A DNA stretch of 23,104 nt from DASUBV01 sp035763085 (GTDB taxonomy: Bacteria; Actinomycetota; Actinomycetes; Streptosporangiales; Streptosporangiaceae). Positions 14,365 through 22,139 of the stretch are shown here, in pieces. The stretch is taken from contig DASUBV010000052.1 of NCBI GenBank assembly GCA_035763085.1, positions 1 to 23,104 of the forward strand, written 5' to 3'. The position numbers and the translations under genes were made by a program. Numbering within the stretch: position 1 is the first letter of the stretch; each line of letters opens with the position of its first letter. A model generated the notes under the pieces. That model did no database searches. It was not told the DNA's origin and saw only the letters and a list, made by a program, of their open reading frames with translations.

Positions 14365-14853
14365 ATGACAACCACCGAGAGCGCAGCCGCCACGACGACC
14401 AACCCGGCCCAGGGCATCGCCGATGCCGTTGAGCGGACGCTGGCCCTGGCCAGCACCTGGACGGCCTGGGACGGCAAGCCCGTGCCGACCGAGGACGGCG
14501 AGCGGGTCTACACCCCGAACAAGGTGCTGCGCCGGCAGGCCGATCACCTGATCGACCACCTGGCCGAGATTGAGGCGCTGCTGGCCGGCGTAGCCACCGA
14601 GCCCGATCACTGGCACGCCAGCGCGGTCACGCTGGCCAGCGACCTGGCGCCGGTCACCGAGGAGGACCTGAACGAGGCGGGTCAGCGGCTGCGGCGGCTG
14701 GCCCGGCAGTTCGTGCTGCGCTACGAGGCGGCCGGCCCGCAGGCCTGGGACGTTCCGCGCGACCCGAGCTGGACGCTCCGCGCGATCGCCGAGCACCTGT
14801 CCCACTCCTGGTACGCCGAGCAAGTCGGGGACCTGAGCGCGGCCAGCCGGTAG
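14365..14853 (+). CDS. DinB-like/hypothetical protein downstream of amine oxidase
   Basis: A 162-residue, mainly helical soluble protein. TPNKVLRRQADHLIDHLAEIEALL (about 51-74) and SWTLRAIAEHLSHSWYAEQVGDL (about 134-156) resemble the first and last helices of the DinB/YfiT four-helix-bundle superfamily, whose members use His residues to bind metal and often act as thiol-dependent transferases. His60, His64, His145 and His148 are candidates. The N-terminus is rich in Thr and Ala. It starts only nine bp after the amine oxidase stop, implying cotranscription, but its role in amine catabolism is unknown. The ribosome binding site is weak. Family assignment is moderate; that it is a real gene is more certain. 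Confidence 0.75.
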   Translation: MTTTESAAATTTNPAQGIADAVERTLALASTWTAWDGKPVPTEDGERVYTPNKVLRRQADHLIDHLAEIEALLAGVATEPDHWHASAVTLASDLAPVTEEDLNEAGQRLRRLARQFVLRYEAAGPQAWDVPRDPSWTLRAIAEHLSHSWYAEQVGDLSAASR

Positions 14854-14960
14854 CCCGCCCTGGCCGGGTGGGCGAGGGCGGGGCATCGGATAGGGCGCAT
14901 GCTGCCGGACATCCGGGCAATAATCAGGCAGCGGGCGGATTGCGAGAAACGGGGGTCCCG

Positions 14961-15242
14961 GTGAGCCAGGCGGATTCGCGCGACCGGCAGGGGTTACTGG
15001 ACCTGATCAGCCAGGTGCAGTTCGGCGAGACCCGGGTGCGGCCGGGTTACGTGAAACAGGACGTGGACCAGTTCCTGCTTGAGGTCCGGGCCACGCTGGC
15101 GGGCGCCAGGCAGCCACCGCTGTCGCCGGCCGATGTCCGGGCGGCCCAGTTCCGGACCACGCGGCTGCACCGGGGTTACGACGAGGAACAGGTGGACGCG
15201 TTCCTCGACCGGATCGAGCAGGGGCTGCGCCAGGCTGGCTAG
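14961..15242 (+). CDS. Small protein with two DivIVA-type motifs; contains a TTA codon
   Basis: A 93-residue protein with two copies of the DivIVA N-terminal-like motif: FGETRVRPGYVKQDVDQFLLEV (about 20-41) and FRTTRLHRGYDEEQVDAFLDRIEQGL (about 66-91). Each has the basic residue, the Gly-Tyr turn and the VDxFL helix start of DivIVA/Wag31 domains. It lacks the long coiled coil of true DivIVA, so it is unlikely to build a polar scaffold by itself; it may interact with DivIVA or with the membrane. GTG 14961 is preferred, seven bases after a GGGGG run; the in-frame upstream extension is not family-like. Codon 12 is TTA (14994-14996), rare in this DNA and a marker of bldA-dependent translation in streptomycetes. 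Confidence 0.82.
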   Translation: MSQADSRDRQGLLDLISQVQFGETRVRPGYVKQDVDQFLLEVRATLAGARQPPLSPADVRAAQFRTTRLHRGYDEEQVDAFLDRIEQGLRQAG

Positions 15243-15293
15243 CGCCGATCGCCGGCGGGGGACGGCCCGGTCCGGTGCGGTAGCGTCCGAGCC

Positions 15294-16082
15294 GTGCACA
15301 GTGTCTTCTTTGAGCCAGCCGGCCCCGATGCGTTCCAGGCAACCAAGTCGACGATCGGGCCGTGGAGTACCGACGCGCAGCACGGCGGGCCGCCGTCCGC
15401 GCTGGCCGCGCGGCTGATGGAGGCCTATCAGCCGGCCGGGCACCAGCGGCTGGCCAGCGTCGCGGTGGACATCCTGCGACCGGTGCCGATCGGGCTGCTG
15501 ACGGCCAGGACCCGGATCGTCCGGCCCGGCCGCCGGGTGACGTTGCTGGAGACGGTCCTGGAGTGCGGCGGGCAGGAGGTGCTGCACGCGCGCGGCTGGC
15601 GGCTGGAGACATCGCAGACGCCCGCGACGGCCACCGGCGCGGCGGACCTGCCCGCTATCCCGCCCGAGCGCACGGCCGAGCCGGTCCGGTTCCCCGGCGC
15701 GGTCACCGACGGCTACGTGTCGGCGATGGACTGGCGGTACGTGGCCGGCAGCATGAGGGAGCCTGGCCCGGCCGCGGCGTGGATGCGGCCGACCATCCCG
15801 CTGCTGCCCGATGAGGAGATATCGCCCATATGCCGGGCGCTGCTGGTGGCCGACTCCGGCAGCGGCATCAGCGCGGTGCTGGACCCGTTCGCGTTCATCT
15901 TCCTGAACGTCAACCTGCAGGTCGTGCTGGAGCGAGACCCGGCCGGGGAGTGGCTGCTGCTCGACGCGGCGACCACCGTCGGCCCGGCCGGCTCCGGGCA
16001 GGTGGTCAGCACCCTGTCGGATGCGGTCGGCCCGTGCGGGCGCGGAGTGCAGACGTTGCTGGTGGCGGCGCGGGACCGCTAG
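15294..16082 (+). CDS. Thioesterase family protein (acyl-CoA thioesterase-like, hot-dog fold)
   Basis: A 262-residue protein matching the double hot-dog acyl-CoA thioesterase-like family. STDAQHGGPPSALAARLME (about 25-43) is the conserved start of the first hot-dog domain, with the HGGPP turn before its long helix. SVAVDILRPVPIGLLTARTRIVRPGRRVTLLETVLECGGQEV follows as its beta-sheet. The second half (about 155-262) includes LLVADSGSGISAVLD and FLNVNLQVVLERDPAGEWLLLDAATTVGPAGSGQV, the matching second domain. Substrates are presumably acyl-CoAs in the cytoplasm, but specificity is unknown. The GTG at 15294 begins the homologous segment. Its stop overlaps the stop of the convergent DUF4032 gene in a shared CTAG. 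Confidence 0.85.
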   Translation: MHSVFFEPAGPDAFQATKSTIGPWSTDAQHGGPPSALAARLMEAYQPAGHQRLASVAVDILRPVPIGLLTARTRIVRPGRRVTLLETVLECGGQEVLHARGWRLETSQTPATATGAADLPAIPPERTAEPVRFPGAVTDGYVSAMDWRYVAGSMREPGPAAAWMRPTIPLLPDEEISPICRALLVADSGSGISAVLDPFAFIFLNVNLQVVLERDPAGEWLLLDAATTVGPAGSGQVVSTLSDAVGPCGRGVQTLLVAARDR

Positions 16083-17392
16083 CGGATTGACCCGTCGTCG
16101 GAGTCGGCCAGCGAAGCCTCGTCGGTGGCGGTGGCGAGTGCCAGCTCATCCTCATCAGCGTCCAGGACGGACGTGCCGTCCCCGCTGGCTGAGCTCAGCG
16201 GCTGCGGCACGGCGGGCAGCACGGTGTCGAAGTAGGACCTGGCCGCGGCGGTGGTCCCGACGTCCCGGCCCGCGTCCTCCGACAGGTACCAGCGGAGCTC
16301 GAGGATCTCGTGGAAGATCTCCGGCGGCGACAGGCGGCCCTGCAGGCACTCGGGGATCGCGGCCGCGACCGGGTCGTAGACTTCCTCCAGCCAGTGGTGC
16401 GCCGCGACGGTCTCTGACACGGGGTGACCCTGCTTCTGCTCCAGGTAGCCGCGGAAGCTGGCGATGTCGTTGCGCAGTCGCCGGGCCTGGTTCTCGTCGG
16501 CCACGATCCCGGTCTCGCGGAACAGCTCCCGGCTCTGCTGGCCCGACTCGGCCACCTTGGTCCTGACCCGCAGCCGTGTCCCCTCCGGAGAGCTGATCAG
16601 CTCCACCTCGTCGGCATCGAAGCCAAGCTCGTTGAGCCGCTGCAGCCGCTCGGCGATCCGGTACCGCTGCTCATCGGGCTGCAGGAACTCTTCCCTGGTC
16701 AGCTCGTCCCACAGCCGCGCGTACCGGCGCTGCAGCTTCTCGATGACCTCGAACGGGTCAACCTCGGGCGGCAGCAGCTGGCCGGCCTGCAGGTCGCTGA
16801 GCTCGCCGAAGACCCGCTCGGTGGCCAGCTCCAGGTCCCAGCTGCGCTGCCCGTCGGTGAGCGACTCGTGATGCTCGCTGGTCTCGGCGTCGACCAGGTA
16901 GGCCTCCAGCGCGCCGGCGTCCAGCCGGAACAGCACGTTGGACAGCGAGCAGTCACCCCAGAAGAAGCCAGACAGGTGCAGCCGGGCCAGCAACTCGACC
17001 AGGGCGTCGATCAGCCGGTCGGTGGGCTGCCCGCCGCGCGGGTTGGAGAACAGCGCCCGGTAGGTCGTGGAGTAGTCCAGGTACCGGGTGACCAGCATGG
17101 CGTCCGCGCCGGGGCCGCGATCCACGACGATCCCGACCACCTCGACGGCCGGGATGTTCAGCTCGGCCAGGTCGCGCAGCAGCCGGTACTCTCGCCGGGC
17201 CAGCCGCTCGCTGATCGACTTCAGCGCGTACAGTTCGCCGTTGTCGGCCACGAACCGCACCACGTGCCGGGAGATGCCCCGCTGGCGGATCTCCACCAGC
17301 CGGTTGTCGCGCCACTGCGCCAGCGGCTGGTCCCAGGGCAGCGTCAGGAGCCCGGCGGCCTCGTCCGCGGGCGGGCTGAAGACGAACCTCAC
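16079..17392 (-). CDS. DUF4032 domain protein with protein-kinase-like fold
   Basis: A 437-residue actinobacterial DUF4032 protein. The first half resembles lipopolysaccharide-kinase/RIO-type kinases: RHVVRFVADNGELYALKSI (Lys58 as the possible ATP-binding lysine), LARLHLSGFFWGDCSLSNVLFR (Asp147 and Asn152 like a catalytic loop) and AYLVDAETSE (Asp168 like the DFG aspartate). The second half (about 200-405) is the DUF4032 region, including RRLNDIASFR-like and FHEILELRWYLSEDAGRDVGTTAAA segments. The C-terminal tail is acidic. It may phosphorylate a lipid, sugar or protein; nothing in the window identifies the target. The start is uncertain: GTG 17392 begins the conserved RFVFSPPADEAAGLL, with AGGAAGG 12 bases upstream, and overlaps the stop of a possible 22-codon leader frame. 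Confidence 0.85.
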   Translation of the reverse strand: MRFVFSPPADEAAGLLTLPWDQPLAQWRDNRLVEIRQRGISRHVVRFVADNGELYALKSISERLARREYRLLRDLAELNIPAVEVVGIVVDRGPGADAMLVTRYLDYSTTYRALFSNPRGGQPTDRLIDALVELLARLHLSGFFWGDCSLSNVLFRLDAGALEAYLVDAETSEHHESLTDGQRSWDLELATERVFGELSDLQAGQLLPPEVDPFEVIEKLQRRYARLWDELTREEFLQPDEQRYRIAERLQRLNELGFDADEVELISSPEGTRLRVRTKVAESGQQSRELFRETGIVADENQARRLRNDIASFRGYLEQKQGHPVSETVAAHHWLEEVYDPVAAAIPECLQGRLSPPEIFHEILELRWYLSEDAGRDVGTTAAARSYFDTVLPAVPQPLSSASGDGTSVLDADEDELALATATDEASLADSDDGSIR

Positions 17393-17457
17393 CAGACGAT
17401 GCCGCCTTCCTGGGCTCGGGCCGCCGCGGTGACGTAGGTGCCGCCGGCGCCGGTCAC
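17389..17457 (-). CDS. Possible 22-codon leader peptide coupled to the DUF4032 gene
   Basis: A short GTG-initiated frame ends in TGGTGA, where its TGA overlaps the GTG start of the DUF4032 gene. Nearly every codon ends in G or C. The layout would allow ribosome re-initiation at the DUF4032 start, which otherwise has only a distant ribosome binding site. No clear ribosome binding site is seen for the leader itself and no homologue is recognised, so it may be chance. The rest of the 201-bp gap between galK and DUF4032 shows no gene. Confidence 0.15.
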   Translation of the reverse strand: MTGAGGTYVTAAARAQEGGIVW

Positions 17458-17593
17458 CTGGCCCGGCTCTGAAGCAGATTCCCGGCTTCTCCCAGTCTGC
17501 CCGCATCGTGCCTGTTCTGGCGAGCCGACCCGGCTGCGGCCCGCCGCCAGCGCCAGCACCCGCAACGCCGCCAGCACCAGCCCCGGCGCCTGG

Positions 17594-18760
<1,167 letters not shown>

Positions 18761-18794
18761 CTCTAACCCGGCCGTCCGTGACCAGGGCCGCGGC

Positions 18795-19778
18795 TCAGCG
18801 GGCACCGGGCACCGCCTGAGTGAAGGCCCACGCATCCGACACCATGTCGGTCAGGCTCCTTTCGGCCTGCCAGCCCAGCTCCGCCGCGATTCGGTCCGAT
18901 GCGGCGATCAGCACCGCCGGGTCGCCGGGCCGCCGGGGCGCCACCCGGGCCGGGATGTCCGCGCCGGTCACCTCCTGGCAGGCGGCGAGCACCTCGCGGA
19001 CCGAGAACCCGGCGCCGCTGCCCAGGTTGAATACCTGGTGCGTGCCCGGCGTGCAGGCCGTCAGCGCCAGCAGGTGCGCCCGGGCCAGGTCGGACACGTG
19101 GATGTAGTCCCGGATGCAGGTCCCGTCCGGGGTGGGCCAGTCGTCGCCGAAGATGGCCAGGCCGCTGTCGCCGGGCTGCGCGCCGGCGGCCGCCAGCACG
19201 TTCGGGATCAGGTGCGTCTCGGTGTCGTGGCGCTCGCCGAGCCACCGGCCGCCCTGCTCGGCGTACGCGCCGGCGACGTTGAAGTAGCGCAGGCTGACCG
19301 CGCCGAACTGATGCATCCGCGCGTACTCGGCCAGCGCCGTGTCCACGCCCAGCTTCGAGCCGCCGTAGGGGCTGGTCGGCCGGGTCGGGGCGGCCTCGGT
19401 GATGGGCACCGTCTCGGGCTCGCCGTAGACCGCGGCGGTGGAGGAGAACACGATGCGCCGCACCCCGGCCGCGCGCATCGCCTCCAGCAGGGCCAGCGAG
19501 CCGCCCAGGTTGTGCGCCCAGTACAGCCCCGGCCGGGCCATCGACTCGCCGACCAGAGACCTGGCCGCGAAGTGCAGCACCGCGTCGATGCCGCCGGCCA
19601 GCACGCCGGCCGCGGCGTGCCGCAGGTCGCCCTCGACGAACCGGGCCCCAGCCGGGATGGCGTCGGCGTGCCCGGTGGACAGGTCATCGAGCACCACCAC
19701 CTCATGGCCGCCGGCGATCAGCTGGGCGGCGACGACACTGCCGATGTACCCGGCGCCCCCGGTGACCAGCAGCCTCAT
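18795..19778 (-). CDS. galE: UDP-glucose 4-epimerase
   Basis: A 327-residue extended short-chain dehydrogenase/reductase that interconverts UDP-galactose and UDP-glucose using tightly bound NAD. The glycine motif TGGAGYIGS is at residues 6-14, the catalytic Tyr138 and Lys142 lie in SPYGGSKLG, and the FSSTAAVYG strand (111-119) supplies the catalytic Ser/Thr. NVAGAYAEQGGRWLGERH, TPDGTCIRDYIHV and FNLGSGAGFSV are characteristic of GalE rather than of other epimerases. The ATG at 19778 is chosen because GGGAG lies five bases upstream; a GTG six bases earlier is unlikely. It is first in an operon with galK and divergent from the EamA exporter, with 129 bp between them. Confidence 0.95.
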   Translation of the reverse strand: MRLLVTGGAGYIGSVVAAQLIAGGHEVVVLDDLSTGHADAIPAGARFVEGDLRHAAAGVLAGGIDAVLHFAARSLVGESMARPGLYWAHNLGGSLALLEAMRAAGVRRIVFSSTAAVYGEPETVPITEAAPTRPTSPYGGSKLGVDTALAEYARMHQFGAVSLRYFNVAGAYAEQGGRWLGERHDTETHLIPNVLAAAGAQPGDSGLAIFGDDWPTPDGTCIRDYIHVSDLARAHLLALTACTPGTHQVFNLGSGAGFSVREVLAACQEVTGADIPARVAPRRPGDPAVLIAASDRIAAELGWQAERSLTDMVSDAWAFTQAVPGAR

Positions 19779-19907
19779 GCACACTCCCGAAAAGATCGCG
19801 TGGCTGTCCGCAAAAGCCTAGTGCCGGGCCGGTCCGCGCGCGCGGCTGGCCGTGACTGGACCGGGTTCCCGCAGGTCCGCTCGCAGCCATCTCGTAGGCT
19901 GCCGATC

Positions 19908-21005
19908 GTGTCAGCACCAAAAGCGAGTACGGTCCTGTCCGGCAGCACCGATCCGCAGGCCGGCCGTGATTCCCGGCTCGCGCTGCTGACCCGGCAGCCG
20001 GCGCTGCTCGCGGTGCTCGGGGCGGCCTGCATCTCGTCCTCGGCCGTCCTGGTGACCCTGGCGCACACCGGGGTTGCCACCGTTGCGTTCTACCGCTGCC
20101 TGCTGGCCCTGCCCGCGCTGATCCCGCTGGCGCTGCTGGAGCGCCGCCGGCACGGGACACGGACCCGCCGGGCCCGGCTCGGCGCCGTCACCGCGGGCCT
20201 GCTGCTGGGCGTGGACCTGGTGCTGTGGAATCACGCGATCGCCGATGTCGGCGCCGGCGTCGCCACGGTGCTGGGGAACCTGCAGGTGCTGTTCGTCGCC
20301 GCGGCCGCCTGGGCGCTGCTCGGCGAGCGGCCCCGGCGCGGGTTCGTGGCCGCGCTGCCGGTCGTGCTGGCCGGGGTGGTGCTGGTGTCGGGCCTGGCCG
20401 ACGGCGGCGGGCACAGCCGCCACGCCCTGGCCGGGATCATCTTCGGCCTGGGCACCTCGCTGTCCTACGCCGGGTTCCTGCTGATCCTGCGGCAGACTGC
20501 GTCCGGCACCGCGCACGTGGCCGGGCCGCTGGCCGACGCCACCGCGGGCGCGGCGCTCAGCGCGCTGCTGCTCGGCCTGGTCTTCGGCGGCTTCAGCCTG
20601 ACCATGCCGTGGGCGTCATTCGGCTGGCTGCTCCTGCTGGCCACCACCAGCCAGACCATCGGCTGGCTGCTGATCACGTCCTCACTGCCCCGGCTGCCGG
20701 CCGCGATCTCCTCGCTGCTGCTCCTGCTGCAGCCGGCCGCCGCGCTCGGGCTGGCGGCCGTCGTGCTCGGCCAGGACCCGACGCTGCTGCAGGTCACCGG
20801 CGCCGTCGGAGTGTGCGGCGGCGTGCTGGCCGCCAGCGGCACCATTCCGGCCAGGCCGCGGCGCCGCCGGCCCGCCCCAGCCTCTGCTGGCCCCGCTGCC
20901 CCTCCCGGCCCCGCTGCTCCGGCCGGCCCCGCTGCCCCGGCCGGCCCCGCTGCCCCTCCGTGTGCCGCCCCCGACGCCGCGCTCGCGAGCGGAGCCGACG
21001 CTTAG
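19908..21005 (+). CDS. EamA family (DMT superfamily) transporter with Ala/Pro-rich C-terminal repeats
   Basis: A 365-residue membrane protein with about ten hydrophobic segments forming two EamA repeats. The first covers about residues 28-165 and includes TVAFYRCLLALPALIPLALLERRR and VLWNHAIADVGAGVATVLGNLQVLFVAAAAWALLGERP; the second covers about 175-318 and ends LPAAISSLLLLLQPAAALGLAAVVLGQ. Such proteins export or import small metabolites; the substrate is unknown. GTG 19908 is preferred, since the upstream in-frame extension overlaps galE antisense and is not family-like. The C-terminus departs from the family: after a basic stretch it carries GPAAPx-type repeats encoded by four 18-bp DNA units. 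A strong hairpin begins at its stop codon. Confidence 0.9.
   Translation: MSAPKASTVLSGSTDPQAGRDSRLALLTRQPALLAVLGAACISSSAVLVTLAHTGVATVAFYRCLLALPALIPLALLERRRHGTRTRRARLGAVTAGLLLGVDLVLWNHAIADVGAGVATVLGNLQVLFVAAAAWALLGERPRRGFVAALPVVLAGVVLVSGLADGGGHSRHALAGIIFGLGTSLSYAGFLLILRQTASGTAHVAGPLADATAGAALSALLLGLVFGGFSLTMPWASFGWLLLLATTSQTIGWLLITSSLPRLPAAISSLLLLLQPAAALGLAAVVLGQDPTLLQVTGAVGVCGGVLAASGTIPARPRRRRPAPASAGPAAPPGPAAPAGPAAPAGPAAPPCAAPDAALASGADA
20889..20960 (+). repeat. Four 18-bp in-frame repeats in the EamA C-terminus
   Basis: Units start at 20889, 20907, 20925 and 20943, each beginning GGCCCCGCTGC. Each encodes a Gly-Pro-Ala-Ala-Pro-containing hexapeptide. The 18-bp period keeps the reading frame when copy number changes. 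Confidence 0.85.
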
Positions 21006-21048
21006 CCGGAAGAGGTTCTGGTCGCCGGTGACCAGAACCTCTCCGGCT
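21004..21048. terminator. Long hairpin between convergent EamA and SRPBCC genes
   Basis: A 12-bp perfect stem, GAGGTTCTGGTC with GACCAGAACCTC, encloses a six-base loop. AGCCGGA on one side and TCCGGCT on the other extend it to about 19 pairs with one bulged base. The left arm begins inside the EamA stop codon. It is the strongest hairpin in the window and probably terminates both strands. Confidence 0.8.
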
Positions 21049-21088
21049 TGACCTGCGGCCCGGGTTACGCGGCGAGTGGCCGGCCCGG

Positions 21089-21550
21089 TTACCTGCCGAG
21101 CAGCGTGTCCAGCTTGGTGAACGAGCTGCCCCAGCCCTCGCGCGCCATCTCCGCGACGCCCTCCGGGAACGGCCCCTGGCGCAGCACCAGCCGGGTCCGC
21201 CCGCCGGGCTCGTCGTGAAACTCCAGCCGCGCGGTCAGCTTGCTGCCCGGATCCGCGGGATCGCCGGAGCCCGGGCCTTCCTCGCCGACGAGCAGCTCGT
21301 TCTCGATGACCTTGGTGAACCGGGCATTGACCGGCGAGGTCTGTGACGGGTCCGCGTCATTGACCATGACGAACTTCTCCACGCCGCCCGGCCGCGGGTC
21401 GATCTCGACGCTCTCCCGCGGCACTGACCACCCCGCCGGCCCGAACCACGCGCTGAGCTGGTCGGGGTCGGTGAAGGCGCGGTAGACGACGTCGCGCGGG
21501 GCGTCGAAGATCCGCTCGATGACAAGTTCCCTGCTGGTCTGCGCAGTCAT
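21089..21550 (-). CDS. SRPBCC family protein (AHSA1/activator of Hsp90-like)
   Basis: A 153-residue START/Bet v1-like protein. LVIERIFDAPRDVVYRAFTDPDQLSAWFGPAGW (residues 9-41) is the diagnostic N-terminal AHSA1 segment. GGVEKFVMVNDADP and ARLEFHDEPGGRTRLVLRQ form the central sheet, and EGWGSSFTKLDTLL is the usual C-terminal helix. These proteins bind hydrophobic ligands in a cavity; their function in bacteria is mostly unknown. Its ATG overlaps the stop of the upstream ArsR gene as ATGA (21547-21550), a very common pairing in actinobacteria and bacilli. It is therefore translationally coupled to, and controlled with, that regulator. Confidence 0.92.
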   Translation of the reverse strand: MTAQTSRELVIERIFDAPRDVVYRAFTDPDQLSAWFGPAGWSVPRESVEIDPRPGGVEKFVMVNDADPSQTSPVNARFTKVIENELLVGEEGPGSGDPADPGSKLTARLEFHDEPGGRTRLVLRQGPFPEGVAEMAREGWGSSFTKLDTLLGR

Positions 21551-21954
21551 GCCTGGCTCCCTCCTCGTGATGTGCTGTCCGGACCGCCGGCTCCGGTGGC
21601 CCCGCGTTCCGCCTGGTCTCGCGCCGCCTGGTCGCCGGTGATCCGCTCCAGGTGCGCGTCCAGCCGGTCGAAGTTGATCTCCCAGAACCGCCGGTAGCGC
21701 TCCATCCAGTCCGCCGCCTCTTTCAGCGGCGCCGCCTCCAGGCTGCTTGAGCGCCACTGGCCCGACCGGCTCCGCGTGATCAGCCCGGCCCGCTCCAGCA
21801 CTTTCAGGTGCCGCGAGATGGCCGGCAGGCTGATCGGGAACGGCTCGGCCAGCTCGGTCACCGTGGCCTCGCCGTCGGCCAGCCGGGCCAGCATCGCCCG
21901 CCGTGTCGGGTCCGCCAGCGCGGCGAAGATGACGCTGAGCCGGTCGTCGGCCAC
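21547..21954 (-). CDS. ArsR family transcriptional regulator
   Basis: A 135-residue winged-helix regulator. RLSVIFAALADPTRRAMLARLADGEATVTELAE (about 5-37) starts the domain, LPAISRHLKVLERAGLITRSRSGQWR (about 43-68) is the recognition helix and wing, and ADWMERYRRFWEINFDRLDAHLE is the C-terminal helix typical of the ArsR partners of SRPBCC proteins. There is no cysteine at all, so metal sensing through an ELCVCDL-type site is excluded. The GTG at 21954 follows GAGGGGG by about seven bases. It is cotranscribed with the SRPBCC gene. Two perfect tandem inverted repeats at 22010-22041 are its likely autoregulatory operators. Confidence 0.93.
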   Translation of the reverse strand: MADDRLSVIFAALADPTRRAMLARLADGEATVTELAEPFPISLPAISRHLKVLERAGLITRSRSGQWRSSSLEAAPLKEAADWMERYRRFWEINFDRLDAHLERITGDQAARDQAERGATGAGGPDSTSRGGSQA

Positions 21955-22009
21955 GGTGCCACCCCCTCACGCTGCCCGCACTGGCCCAGGCCATGCCTGG
22001 CTGTAATGA

Positions 22010-22025
22010 TTAACCATATTGTTAA
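22010..22025. promoter_or_regulatory. ArsR operator 1, TTAAC-N6-GTTAA
   Basis: A perfect inverted repeat TTAACCATATTGTTAA, 56-71 bp upstream of the ArsR start codon, in an AT-rich island within otherwise very GC-rich DNA. It directly abuts an identical-format site at 22026-22041. Assignment to ArsR is inferred from position. Confidence 0.75.
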
Positions 22026-22041
22026 TTAACTGATGTGTTAA
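22026..22041. promoter_or_regulatory. ArsR operator 2, TTAAC-N6-GTTAA
   Basis: TTAACTGATGTGTTAA repeats the same arms and spacer length as the site at 22010-22025 with no gap between them. The 16-bp centre-to-centre distance places the two sites about one and a half helical turns apart, suggesting cooperative binding of two ArsR dimers on different faces. Confidence 0.75.
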
Positions 22042-22139
22042 ACATAACGAGGCGCTGCTGCGTCAGTCAAGCCCGCCGGGCCGGTCAGGCCGGCTGCCCG
22101 CCCGGAACGCAGGCACGCCGGCCCGGCCGCCCGGACAGC

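Noticed and set aside
16424..17437. 337-codon plus-strand frame
   Set aside because: It is the antisense shadow of the DUF4032 gene, with Gln/Val/Leu-rich composition and no recognisable domain.
21547..21954. ArsR protein as an arsenic or heavy-metal sensor
   Set aside because: It has no cysteine residue, and its partner is an SRPBCC protein with no arsenic-resistance gene nearby.
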